Positions 20,927-31,611 of a stretch of DNA of 64,000 nt are shown piece by piece (within the stretch, counting starts at the first letter, position 1; each line of letters begins with the position of its first letter). The position numbers and the translations under genes were made by a program. This DNA is from Mantis religiosa (lineage: Eukaryota; Arthropoda; Insecta; Mantodea; Mantidae), in contig CM060955.1 in the NCBI GenBank assembly GCA_030765055.1, positions 152,969,469-153,033,468 on the forward strand, written 5' to 3'. Below the pieces are notes generated by a model. It was not told the origin of the DNA, did no database searches, and worked only from the letters and a program-made list of their open reading frames with translations.

Positions 20927-22461
20927 GTTGAGTCCAGAGGTTCTACTCACATTAGTCCTGGAGCCGTAGGAACAAGACCCGGGCCCCTTTCAATCAGAGA
21001 GTGTCCGAGTCGTCCCAAAGGGCACCCGGGGTCCTCCGTGAGGATTTCCATGGGGTAAGACCTGGGTTACTAACAAGCCCCTCCCCATCTGGTTCAAGGA
21101 CACAAGACGGGATGGAAGTGGATACGCCACTTACGCGTGCCTACACCAGAAGGTGAAGCCCCTCGATGGGGCCACCTGGCGATCTAGCACGCCATCTAAA
21201 GTCTGTTTAGTTAACCCATGTGCAGTCGGCCGCTGCCTTTGATGAATCCTTATAATCGTTTTACAACCCTGGCCCGGCTCCTCGCAGACCTTTCCGCAAG
21301 GTTGCCACCTTTCTCGATACGTCATGGGTATCGTACGAGGTTTCGTCTAAATAAATTATCTTATGTCCATTACTGCAAAACTTTCTTAGTTTTGACGATA
21401 TATATCTCCAAGCTACAACTCTACTGGATTCCATAATAACACTTAAATTATTCAATGTGCGGTATTTGGAACCTAGCTCCTTTAGGAAGCCGCGCAAAGT
21501 GCAGTGCCCATAAGGAAAATCACAAAATTCTTGCAAATGTGCAACCAATTCGTCTAAGGTGGCCGCTCTCCCTTTTGCATAGAATCTATAAATTTCTCGA
21601 CGAATTAAATCGCATGTGAAATTATCTACTTTAGAGAGACGTTTCCTTTTGTTTTCACATTTGATCGACGTCTTTGGTATTCCTTTCGTCACAGTATTTC
21701 TTACTGTATTTCTGTGAATTCCCAGAATTTATCAGGTTCATTGCACGACCCCTTACCAAGATTACCTGTCAGCACATATTTGTGTGTTCAAAACAAGCAC
21801 TTGAATTTGCTTAGAAACAGTTCCCGTTGTAACTTTGTTTTTTGAGGCTTTTCCAGTAATATAACTCGGCCCAGTTATTCACACTATTGTCTTCACCTTG
21901 ATTATTTTCACGCGACTGAATGTTATCTACTACTTCATTTGAATTTACCACTGCATTTCCCTCCCACGATCTCCACATCGTGACACAACGAATTTCTGCA
22001 CGTAATGAAACAGATCAACTGGAAGTTGGAACTTTGGCAACTGAGACTCCACGTGGAGTAGACATGCGACTGTCACTTGGAGAAAATCAGGGTTGCTATT
22101 GGTCCTCAACGACAGTGTTCCATTTCTGAAGTATGGAGATAGATTTATGACGGTCATTAGTGGGCGGGAAGGTCAGGACACTTGCGGTCCCTTTGAGTGA
22201 CTTTACTAGCTCTGCAGGCTAGTACCCGGGAATATTAATGGCTTCCTTCAACCCCGTCCGGAGACACACCCGATCGCCCACGGTTATCGGGAACCACTGC
22301 CCCCTCGAGACCAACCCAATCCTTACAACTCCCAGAGGGAGGGTCTCGAATGTTCGGCCCGAGGTTCCTCAAGTAACGTCAGAGGTACCACGAGTTCTAA
22401 GGGTCCGCAGCACCCTCCCCACGGCAGCTGAAGGGGATGGATCACCTCCCCTACCGTTAAC
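20927..22461 (+). repeat. family B, copy 1 (GC-rich, unclassified; split by a DDE_3 relic)
   Basis: GC-rich repeat present at 20927-21205 and 22193-22461, interrupted between. A 10-bp direct repeat GTTTGGGACA flanks the whole at 20917-20926 and 22462-22471, and the surrounding SINE-C is continuous across it, so the unit is a genuine insertion. Shared blocks with other copies: ACAAGACGGGATGGAAGTGG, GGCGATCTAGCAC, CCACTGCCCCCTCGAGACC and GAGGTTCCTC..GTAACGTCAGAGG. A frame at 22238-22474 shares PEVP.VTSEVPRVL with the copies at 48 kb. I could not assign it to a known class. Confidence 0.7.
21206..22192 (-). pseudogene. DDE_3-type DNA transposon relic, copy 3 (different subfamily)
   Basis: A 143-residue frame (21692-21261) has a basic N-terminal linker (CENKRKRLSKVDNF), a LRGFLKELG helix-turn-helix-like segment and the catalytic block IIYLDETSYDTHDVSRK with its Asp. 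After DETSY the frame diverges and the remaining catalytic blocks are missing. It lies exactly between GATCTAGCAC and the ACTAGCTCTGCAGG block of family B, so it inserted into family B. The 5' side (21720-22192) holds upstream element sequence. Confidence 0.7.
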
Positions 22462-22471
22462 GTTTGGGACA

Positions 22472-22529
22472 TAAGTACTTACAGCATAGTAAGTTGCCAC
22501 AAAACGTACATGTCTCATAGCATATTCCT
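22472..22529 (+). mobile_element. SINE-C 5' block continuing after family B
   Basis: ATAAGTACTTACAGCATAGTAAGTTGCC follows directly on the second GTTTGGGAC of the family B duplication (the quoted motif is split here as ATAAGTACTTACAG and AGTAAGTTGCC). This joins the 3' block at 20926 to the 5' block of a following unit, again showing SINE-C units running head to tail. Confidence 0.6.
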
Positions 22530-22990
22530 GTTTGTGTTTCCTTTTAGGTAAAATCAGCCATTATGACAAGACCAAAAGGTGTTTTTAAGAAAAGGAAGAA
22601 TGTTCGCAATTCTAAAACTGTAATTATAAAATAATTACATGCCAATCACCAAATGGTACTAACCTAAATCATGATGTACCAATTAGTTCTTTGGAAAAGA
22701 AAATAATCATGCTTTGGACTTTACAAAGAAGTGCATGATTTTCTAAACATAGTAGTGAATGATTCTCTTTGAAAAGATTTATCACTAAATCTGTTGTATA
22801 TACTGCTGTGGCCATGCTTGAAGAGGAGGAAGACCCAGATAACCCATCACATGGCCCAGGGATGCAGTAAGGCACGATAAAATCTACTACCAACTTTAAA
22901 CGCAATTTCTGGAAAATCACATTTCTTAAAATATCTGACCTATTACCTCAGCTTCTGTATCAGATATCAAGCTACAATTTTTACCACATG
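22530..22990 (+). pseudogene. Mutator-like deletion derivative, coding ends joined
   Basis: A start-like MTRPKGVFKKRKN at 22563 follows a TTTCCTTTTAGG splice-acceptor-like sequence. About 240 bp further on, 22807-22871 reads LEEEEDPDNPSHGPGMQ and a stop, matching the C-terminal tail (acidic, then Y/HGxGMx) of Mutator-like transposases. The several hundred residues between are missing. The 3' side continues at 24468-24750 after mariner B2. Non-functional, but it could be a non-autonomous mobile form. Confidence 0.55.
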
Positions 22991-22999
22991 TTTTGTATA

Positions 23000-24466
23000 C
23001 GTGGGTGGACCCAAAAGAAACCGGACTCTCAGGGCACTGCCACTCGTAGACGTGGTGCAGGGTTCTCACGCTAGATGGTGTTAGTAGAGACCTTCATGGA
23101 ACAGCTGTGCAGACGGCGTCAATGTAGAGCTGAACGTGCAAGTGTGATATTGTCTTTCTCTGACTGTTGGCGGGTTACCTCTGTGAATTCGTTATGGCAA
23201 CTTGAAAAGAACAAAGAGTGTGTGTGAAATTTTGTTTCATCCTTAAAAAAAAACTGCAGCGGAGTCACACCAAATGCCTCAGGAAGCTTTCCAGGAGGAC
23301 GCTGTGAGCCGCACACAGGTTTTCGAGTGGTTTGGGCGCTTTAAACGTGGTGAGATGTGTGTTGAAGACCAAGCTCGTTCTGGACGCCCTTCAACATTGC
23401 GAAATGAGAAGAACATTAAAAGATCCGACGAGGATCGTCCCCAAACGATCGACCAAATTTCAATAGCGACAGGAATCAGTTGGAGCTCGTGCCAGCGGAT
23501 TTTGAGACGTGTTGCTGCTAAATTTGTTCCGCGCCTTCTCACAAAGGAGCACAAAACCATCCGTATGAATGTGTGTCAGGACTTGAAAACAGAGATTGCA
23601 CGTGATCCAAACTTCTTGAACAAAGTCATTACAGGGGATGAGAGTTGGTATTACGGGTATGACCCAGAAACCAAGCAAGCGTCAAGCCAGTGGAGGACTC
23701 CCAACTTTCCCAGACCAAAAAAGCAGGGCAAGTGAGGTCAAATGTGAAGACGATGGCCTTTGTGTTTTTTAATGTTCGTGGAATTGTGCATCGGAAATTC
23801 GTACCCCTTGGCCAGACTGTTAACCAGCTTTTACTTGGATGTGGAAACGTAGAGTCAGACTGAAACGTAGAGTTGGCCATAGTAGCGCAATGGTAGTGCG
23901 GCTGGACGGAAACCAGATGATCCGTGGTTCAAATCCCGGCTATGGCATTGAAATTTTCAGTCTGACTCTATGTTTCCACAATTTAGCCTACACACGGCCA
24001 GTGTGAAAGAATAATTAATTTTACTTGGATGTTTTAAGGGCGTCTGCGAGAGGATGTGAGGAGTAAACGCCCGGAACATTGGCGATCAGGTGACTGGTTT
24101 CTGTATCACGACAACGCTCCAGCATACACGACCTTACGAGTGACCCACTATTTGGCATCTCAGAGGTGATGTGTCATTCTCTATGCTCAGTATTCGACGG
24201 ACCTAGCCCCGTGCGACTTTTTCCTATTTCCACGAATGACAAAAACGCTTAAATGGGAGCGTTATGACGATGTGGAGGCAGTGAAAACAGCATCGCAAAG
24301 GACGCTGGACAATATAAAACTTGAACAGTTCCAAACATGCCTCCAACAGTAGGAAAAGGGACTTTACAAGTGCATCGCATGTAATGCAGAGTATTTTCAA
24401 TGTGACTGAAGCAATTTTCAATAAAGTTTTATGACAACAATCCGGTTTATTTTGGGTCCCTGCCCG
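23000..24466 (+). pseudogene. mariner B2 with SINE-C inserted
   Basis: Left end CGTGGGTGGACCCAAAAGAA and inverse right end, each next to TA. The presumed start ATG at 23193 is followed by TGA at codon 4. From 23274 the frame gives WFGRFKRGE, VITGDESW and then a frameshift near 23733 at the same place as in mariner B1. The second motif region reads YHDNAPAYTT near 24105 and the third CDFFLFP near 24210. A 177-bp SINE-C interrupts it at 23842-24018. Without that, the element is about 1.28 kb, the family size. Confidence 0.88.
23842..24018 (+). mobile_element. SINE-C copy with exact boundaries
   Basis: A 13-bp target duplication TTTTACTTGGATG at 23829-23841 and 24019-24031 defines a 177-bp unit. 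The tRNA-like core is at 23872-23946 (A box region TAGCGCAATGG, B box GGTTCAAATCC). It is bracketed by a 24-bp inverted repeat: TGGAAACGTAGAGTCAGACT near the left end and its inverse AGTCTGACTCTATGTTTCCA after the core. The tail is ACACACGGCCAGTGTGAAAG then ATAATTAA. Confidence 0.9.
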
Positions 24467-24467
24467 T

Positions 24468-24750
24468 ATGTATACTCCATTTTAGACAGAGTAAAGTTTA
24501 TTTGAGGTAATTATTTTCTGAAAAATAAAGTAATTGTTATAATTTATAATACTTTGAATTCCATTAAAAATGATAATATATTCATTTTTAGTGTTAGTCC
24601 AAATTCTTCCTGTATAAATTATAGGAAAACAATATATAATTTATGACAAATGTTTCATCCCTCTAGGTTGATTGGTTGATGAGATAGCGGGTCGTAAATA
24701 TAACAGAATTTAACATTTTTGTGATAGCATATTCCGAACCCCCTTAAAAT
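24468..24750 (+). mobile_element. Mutator-like derivative, right end
   Basis: AT-rich sequence between mariner B2 and AACCCCCTTAA at 24740-24750. That ending resembles the CCCCCTTAA terminus of the relic at 20147, so this is read as the right end of the derivative that starts near 22530. No coding content. Confidence 0.4.
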
Positions 24751-24947
24751 TCTTGCACGTCCCTTTTGGTTCATTGTTATTTAATAAGATAGTACTGTTC
24801 AATAAAGAATGATCATAATTTTTTAAGGTCCTAATTTCTCACAACTAAAATTCAAACTTATTATTTTCTGTTAGCTCAATGTGAAAGAAACACGCCGTAG
24901 TAGTTTCATTGTTGGTACTCCTGGTTCCCGCCAGTGAGAACAAGGCA

Positions 24948-24950
<3 letters not shown>

Positions 24951-25001
<51 letters not shown>
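24951..25001. repeat. (ATG)n microsatellite, LINE-B 3' tail
   Basis: About 16 ATG/GAT units. In the LINE-B sense this is a (CAT)n tail directly after the 3' UTR, replacing poly(A). Degenerate GAT repeats occur at the same place in the copies at 29833 and 57270. Confidence 0.9.
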
Positions 25002-25002
<1 letters not shown>

Positions 25003-25930
25003 GTATAAGGACGCTCAGCTGAAGAGGTCATCAGCGCCCTTTAAAAAAAGCTGGTCATGGCAAAAGCCAGATATAAATGCCCCTAAAACACTATAAATAT
25101 GTCAATAGACTTACAAGAAGTACATCCACGTAAAAAAAAAAACTATAAAAGCAATAGAAATATAATCGAAAAAGTCATAAATTCTATTCGTCAAATCCTA
25201 AACTCTAACACAGAAAAGAATCTAAAATCCTTATCCGCTACTGCGTTATCGTCCGCTAGCATTTCTGCAAAGCTGGCCGGCAGCTGCAGAGACGTCCTAA
25301 GGTCTGCTAGGTGAAAACACTCTAGCAGCACGTGTCGTACAGACAACGCTTCATGGCAAAGCGTACACAGTGGAGAAGGCTCCTTTTTAAAAAGAAAACT
25401 ATGAGTAGAAAAGCAGTGCCCAATGCGAAACTGAGCCAAAGTCACCTCCTCACGACGGGATGACCAACAGGTGCGCAATACGGCCCTAAATTCTTCCGAT
25501 GTCACACGTGGTACTCGAACCCTGGGCTTCATGGTAGCCGTCTTGGCTGCCGAATCCGCCATTTCATTCCCCCGCAAGCCTACGTGACCAGGGGTCCATG
25601 CACACACGACGTTTACGCCAGAAGCGTGTAAAACGTGGAGGGCATCCTGGATACGCTGCACAATAGGGTGGTAGTTGTACAGCTGCCGTAGGCCTTGAAG
25701 TGCACTGAGGGAATCACTCAGGATTAAGCAGTCCCCCAACTTTCGTCGGCGTACGTTTAAAATGGCCCGGTATATTGCATAAAGCTCTGCAGTAAAAATG
25801 GAAGTCCTAGTGTGGAATCCGAATGTACACGGTTCGGTTCCACACACGTAAGCACAACCAACACCATTTGAGTTCTTGGAGCCATCAGTATAAATTACAA
25901 AATGGTCCTCATATCGTGATAAAAATTCTA
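24955..25930 (-). pseudogene. LINE-B copy, 5'-truncated
   Basis: Minus-strand frame from about 25930 to 25191: IYTDGSKNS (first RNase H Asp, upstream of the longest ATG frame), TAELYAI (Glu), LSDSLSALQ (Asp), WTPGHVGLRGNEMAD (His, Asp), then a CTLC..HVLLEC knuckle and the ending VLEFRI. It is unusually well kept. The 3' UTR has GGTCATCAGCGCCC and ends in a (CAT)n tail. It inserted in mariner A2 between GAACAAGGCAA and AGTTCAGA. Confidence 0.85.
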
Positions 25931-26692
25931 AAAGTTCAGATATGTTTAGTATCGCCTACCGCTGCAATGGGGGTAATATGCAGTTAAAGTTGATGTTAGA
26001 GGAAGATCCGGAGTTTATTTCAAACGTAATCACTGCTGATGAAACTTGGCTACATCATTTTGATCCTGAGAGCAAACAGCAAAGCTCAGTGTGGAAATCT
26101 CCTTCATCCCCACACTCCAAAAAAGCAACAGTGATTGCTTCTGCTGGGAAAGTCATGGTCATCTCATTCTTTGATTTTCATGGAATGGTTTATCAGCATG
26201 TTGTACCTGCACACACATCAGTAACTGGACAATACTACAGGGATGTACTGAAAATATTGCTAGTCCATATTAGGCGCAAAATACCACAATTCCGTGAAGA
26301 AGGCTGTATGCTGCACCACAATAATGCGCGGCCGCATATTGCCTACGTTGCTGCTGAATATCTTGCAAAAATCAACATGAAGTACAATCCTCACACTCCC
26401 TATAGTCTGGATTTAGCCCAATGTGACCTCTCTCTATTCCCTAACTTGAAGAAACGCCTTCGTGGGAGGCATTATCCATCATCAGAATCTGTGGTGAAGG
26501 CTGCGGAGGCAATTTTGTAGGATGTCTTAAAAATGGTTTCCAGCATGTCTTTAAAACTGACAGAAATGCTGGGACAAGTACATCGCATTCAGGGGAGACT
26601 ATTTTGAGAAACACCATCAAAAATATGAGGATGAGTAAAGGAACGTTGTCAAAAAGAAAATTGTGATCATTCTTTACTGTACAGCCCTCCTA

Positions 26693-27445
26693 CATAGCTT
26701 TCACATAATACAGAAAGCCCTAATACTCAGATACCATAAAACATTCGAACCGGCTGCGCGGGGTTTTGCGCATCCGCTACCTATGCACTCGTTGTGGTCT
26801 TCTGTTATCATTGGAAGACGCGAATGAAACCATGCAACATCTTTAAAGCAAGGACTATCTTCTTGAATAACTTTGATAAGTAAAGTCTTTTCAAGTAATT
26901 TTACAGTCTGTGAAATAGAAGTCTCGTAGTGAAATATCAGGAATGTCATTGCTATTTTCACTCACGCAAGGTAACATGGCGTGAGTAGCTAGCTGGTGTC
27001 GTGAGAACGTCGGTTTATTGCTCTAGCTGATTGTGACAATTATTACAGTGAATAAAACTACTGTGCAAGAATAGATTTACTATGCCTCGCCACCTAACGC
27101 AGACTACAATTAAAGTACATAAATTACATGCAACTTATAGTAAGTGACACGGGTTGTCCAGCAATTTGCAATCTATGACACTCCAAGGTCATGCATATTT
27201 TATGAACAAAACGTGGAGGACAATAATACGAGTACTATTTCCTAAATGTACTGCCGTCCCAAACTTTTGTCTTATATATTTTCACGCTTTCCCCATCTAA
27301 TATTATGACTTCCTAACAATGGATCTTATAGTTTGGATTGCACATAAATGAATGTAATATTACCTATCTAAATCACTTATGTGGCAGTTATCAAAAGCAT
27401 TGGAGTATTTACTAGTGATATGTTCATTTATTTAATTATTTGGCG
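26693..27445. other. unassigned stretch
   Basis: No supported gene. An 86-codon frame on minus (26961-26701) has no recognised motif. No repeat seen. Confidence 0.45.
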
Positions 27446-28505
27446 TTGCATTAAATGATATCCAAATCAGTCCAGGATACACAGAGCTTAGAGTTACCAG
27501 ACATCATCTTTCAGAATAAGGGAAAACTTCCAACGATAAGTCACATTGGAGGATGAATTAAATTATGTTCAAGTGAGTACAGGATACATAGAACTTAGAG
27601 TTACCAGATATATCTAACAGGATAAGGGACAAAACCTCCAACGTAATGTCATATCGCACGATAAATGAAATGATTTTCAAATGAGTAAGGGTACATAGAG
27701 CTTAGAGTTACCAGACATTTATCCTTCAGGATAAGAGAAAACCTCCAACGTTAAGTCATATCGGACGATGAATGAAATGATTTTCAAATGAGTACAGGAT
27801 ACATAGAGCTTAGAGTTACCAGACATTTATCTTTCTGGATAATGGAACACCTCCAACGTTAAGCCATATCGGACGATGAATGAAATGATGTACGAATGAG
27901 TCCAGGGTACATAGAGCTTAGAGTTACCAGACATTTATCTTTTAGGATAAGAGAAAACCTGCAACGTTAAGTCATATCGGACGATGAATGAAATGATTTT
28001 CAAATGAGTACAGGGTACATAGAGCTTAGAGATACCAGATATTTATCTTTCAGGATAAGAGAAAGCTTCCATGGTTAAGTCATATTGGACGATGAATGAA
28101 ATGACGTTCAAATTAGTTCAGGGTACATAGAGCTTGGAATTAGCAGACATTAATCTTACAGGATAAGGGACAACCTTCAACGTTAAGTCATATTGGACGA
28201 TGAATGAAATGGTATTCAAACGAGTTCAGGGTACATAGAGCTTAGAATTACCAGACATTCATCCTTCAGGATACGAGAAAACCTTCAACGTTAAGTCACA
28301 TGCGACGATGAATGAAATGGTATTCAAATGCGTAGAGGGTACACAGAGCTTAGATTTACCAGACATTCATCTTTCAGGATAAGGGAGAACCAACCTCCAA
28401 CTTTAAGGCATATCGGACGATAAATGAAATTATATTCAAAACAGTATAGGATACATAAATCTTAGAGGTACCAGACATTCATCTTTTATGACCAGAGAAA
28501 CCTTG
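27446..28505 (+). repeat. 108-bp satellite, array 1
   Basis: About 9.6 head-to-tail monomers. Successive CAAATGAGTACAGG starts fall at 27473, 27570, 27678, 27785, 27893, 28001, 28109, 28217, 28325 and 28437, so the period is 108 bp with a few indels at the edges. Each monomer carries TAGAGCTTAGAGTTACCAGA, ACCTCCAACGTTAAGTCATA and GACGATGAATGAAATGA. Monomers are moderately diverged, more so than in array 2. Confidence 0.95.
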
Positions 28506-28985
28506 GATAAACCTTGTGGATAAGGTTTGTCGTTTAATACTTTGCACCATAGTTTCTCTTATTTGTTCAATTTTAGTCTGTGTCTTTAAACACAATTAGA
28601 ATGTCTTGTGTGACGAGTATCCGTTCGTATCCCGTCAATAACCTGAACTAGAGTAGGACATTAAGAAAGGTTTGAATCATTCTGCCTCCTATTTGAATGG
28701 TGCAGAGTTTGATACACATGATCCAATGCGTGCTGTATATTATAAGTTTCTGATGCTGCATGGATTTGTTAACTATGTCTTCCTCTGACTTTACAGGTGT
28801 ATGCAGACTATATTTTATTCCACAGAAGTTTAATACATGATGGGAGGCCATGAAGCTGGTCCTCCACTGCCATTCCATTGGTTTAGTATGTGATTTTCAG
28901 GTCATTCCAAAAATTTGCATGAAAGTGTGCTGGGGCGTTGCAGTCATATTACTTGTACTGCATCCAATAGCGCAGACAAAAAAAC
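28506..28985. other. unassigned stretch
   Basis: Sequence between the satellite edge and a SINE-C. No motif or repeat that I can support; short frames only. Confidence 0.45.
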
Positions 28986-28989
28986 TGTC

Positions 28990-29175
28990 AGTATGTTTGG
29001 CAGTAGATACGTATGAGTGACTAGAGTCAGACTGAAAAATCCAATGCCATGGACGAGATTTGAACCACGGATATCCCGCTCTCCGTGCGGTTGCTCTAAA
29101 CCGCTGAGATACTACGGCCAAAATGCCGACATGACATTAAATTCTCCAACTGACTCATATGTTTTCGTACGTGCA
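28990..29175 (-). mobile_element. SINE-C copy
   Basis: Reverse-oriented core at about 29045-29118 (B box GGTTCAAATCT on minus), with the AGTCTGACTCTAG block on its 3' side near 29025 and the GAGTCAGTTGGAGAATTTAA block on its 5' side near 29140-29160. Confidence 0.75.
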
Positions 29176-29513
29176 TTTTTAGTGGCAAGTTGGAATATCT
29201 ATCAGAAGAACGAGGTACACAGAAACCGATCTAGGTGAAGTAATTGTTTCCCTTGGTACACTATGGCAAACTGAATGCAGTCGCGCAGGTTCACAACACG
29301 AACTCTTCGGGTAGTAAACCTATTAACGTCACGCATTGGCGCTTAGAGATTAGACTACATAGTTTCGATACCAATCAGTTATAAATGATTTACAGAACGG
29401 TCGACAACCCGACACATGCAAGCTTCCCTACCCGGAAGTATAGTACTACATATATCAATGACCTCTCATTATTTCAGTAAATTTAGCTAATAATAGACAA
29501 CTTCTTTTGGAAA
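29176..29513. other. unassigned stretch
   Basis: No gene or repeat visible. It directly precedes the TA target of mariner C. Confidence 0.45.
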
Positions 29514-29832
29514 TACGAGGCGTGTCTCTAAAATAAGGTCTCCCATTTTATTTCATATAGAAAGCATGTTTATTGTTAATGAATATTACATTGATTGAAA
29601 GGCGAAACTTGCAGCTATTTTTCAACGTAATCATCATCACTTTTGCATGCGCTGTGGCAGGTTTTGTATACCCTTGTCATAGCACTCTCCCGCAAAGTTG
29701 CGCCGGTAGCCCTCAACCTCGTTTTTCAAATCATCGTCGGTCTGGAAATGTGTTCCACCCAGGTGTGACTTTAACTCAGGAAACAAATGATAATCAATAT
29801 GTGCTAAGTCTGGATTGTGCGGGGACGGGTGA

Positions 29833-31056
29833 TGTTGATTGGATTTCAGGGCGCTCAACATCTGGGTCATCAGCGCCCTTAAAAACAGGTGGGTTAAAAT
29901 CTAAATAAAATTCTAAAACACTAGACATCTACACAATCAAATAAAACCAAGGTAAGAACACCGCCATAACGAGGAGGCCTCGTTTAAAATAGAAGTTAGA
30001 ATTATAAAACTAGAATAAGGTTAAAATGGCTAAAAAGAACCCAAGCTAATTGGGATTAAATTCTAAAACCCACAGCTAAAACAAACGCTAAAACTTTGCC
30101 CACCGCCGTTTCATCATCCACGAGGATCTCCGCCAAGCTGGCCGGCAGCTGGAGAGACCAGCGAAGACGTGTCAAGCTAAAACAATCTAAAAGCAAGTGA
30201 CAGATCGTCAGGTCACCACTGCGCAGTAGGCAAACGGGAACCGCGGTCCTATTCAATAAAAAGATATGGCCAAAATAACAATGTCCAATGCGCAACCGAG
30301 CCAAAGTAATGTCCTCCCGTCGAGAAAGGCGACAGGAGGTCACCCAGTTGAGCGGAAGCTCCTTCACCAGTCGAAGCCTGTTGCCACGCAGAGCGGATCC
30401 CTCATCGCACCAGCACGAGAGCGCCGCCCTACGGATAACAACTCCAAAGTCTTCCGCTGTGACGTACGGTATGGTACAACTGGGTTTTATCGCTGCCTCC
30501 TTCGCTGCCGAATCCGCAAGTTCATTTCCACGCGAGTCAACGTGACCTGGAACCCATGCACACACCACGCTAGTGACAGTGGCGTGCAGAACGTGGAGGG
30601 CGCCCTGGATACGCTGTACAAGGGGATGGTGATTGTACAACTCACGAAGGCTCTGAAGGGCGCTCAGCGAATCACTAAGGATAAGGCAGTCACCCGATCT
30701 GCTGCGGCGAACATATAAAATGGCTCGGTATATTGCATGGAGCTCCGCAGTGTAGACGGAAGTACTGCCATGGAGGCCGAATGTAAAGGGTTCGGCCCCC
30801 TGGGCATATACACATCCAACACCAGCAGAGCTCTTGGACCCGTCAGTATAAAGGACTTTAAAATCTTTATATCCCGATAAAAACTCTAAAAATAAACTAC
30901 GGATGCTACTCGTAGGCGTCGTAAATTTCCTGTGCACCGTCAGACCCAGATCCACGTAAGGCGCAGCACGCAACCACGGAGGGTGCATTCGCTGGCCCCT
31001 AGGAAGCATTCTAGGCAGCTCAAGGGCATGGCGCCTAAGAAGCTCCCGGAAGCGGG
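29833..31056 (-). pseudogene. LINE-B copy inside mariner C
   Basis: Long minus-strand frame (the ORF2 part runs about 31050-30056) with YTDGSKSS, TAELHAI, LSDSLSALQSL, WVPGHVDSRGNELAD and the ending AVGFRI. In the zinc-knuckle region the first Cys is Val-Cys-Leu-Leu rather than CX2C, so the knuckle is damaged. GGTCATCAGCGCCC and short GAT repeats mark the 3' end. Likely target duplication GGAMGGGTGA (M = C left, A right) at 29823-29832 and 31057-31066. Confidence 0.85.
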
Positions 31057-31611
31057 GGAAGGGTGAGGATGCCCCATCCAAACTGGACCAGGAGATCAGC
31101 CGTTGCATGTGCAGTTTGGGGACGAGCGTTGTCATGATGAAAAATCACTCCCTTCGTCAGCATTCCCCTCCTTCGATTTTGAATGGCACGTCGCAAATTT
31201 TTTAAAGTCTCACAGTAGCTATCGGCGTTTATTGTTGTGCCGGTAGGCATAAACTCGCACAACAATACACCTTTTGTGTCCCAGAACACACTGGCCATCA
31301 CTTTGCCGGCAAAAAATATCTGTTTGAACATTCAGGGCTTCGGCGAATTCAAATTCCGTCACTGACGAGAACGTTCTTTAGTTTCTGGTGTTGTGTAGTG
31401 CACCCAGGTTTCATCTCCAGTGACAACTGAATCCAACAATTCCTCACCCTGTTCTGCATAGTGCTCCAGGAATCGGTGGGCCGCTTCAACACGCCGTTTA
31501 TGGTCTTCGGTTAGCATTTTTGGACCCACCTCGCACACACCTTGCGATAATGCAAATGTTCGGTCAAAATCTTGTCAATTGTAGTCTTACTGACTTCAGG
31601 GATAGTTGTTG

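Larger units (their letters stand above)
24792..26690 (+). pseudogene. mariner A2 with LINE-B inserted
   Basis: Left terminal repeat at 24792-24825 (CTGTTCAATAAAGAATGATC) and the inverse at the right end, with TA outside. A LINE-B occupies about 24955-25930. The transposase frame 25942-26520 starts in-frame after an internal deletion that removes the helix-turn-helix part. The first motif ADETW is intact; the second reads HHNNARPH (Asp to Asn); the third CDLSLFP keeps its Asp. A stop precedes the natural C-terminus at 26518. Confidence 0.85.

Noticed and set aside
27446..28505. CRISPR-like direct repeats
   Set aside because: The units are contiguous 108-bp satellite monomers without spacers, in eukaryotic DNA.
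30266..30718. 150-codon plus-strand ORF
   Set aside because: Antisense shadow of the LINE-B RNase H frame.
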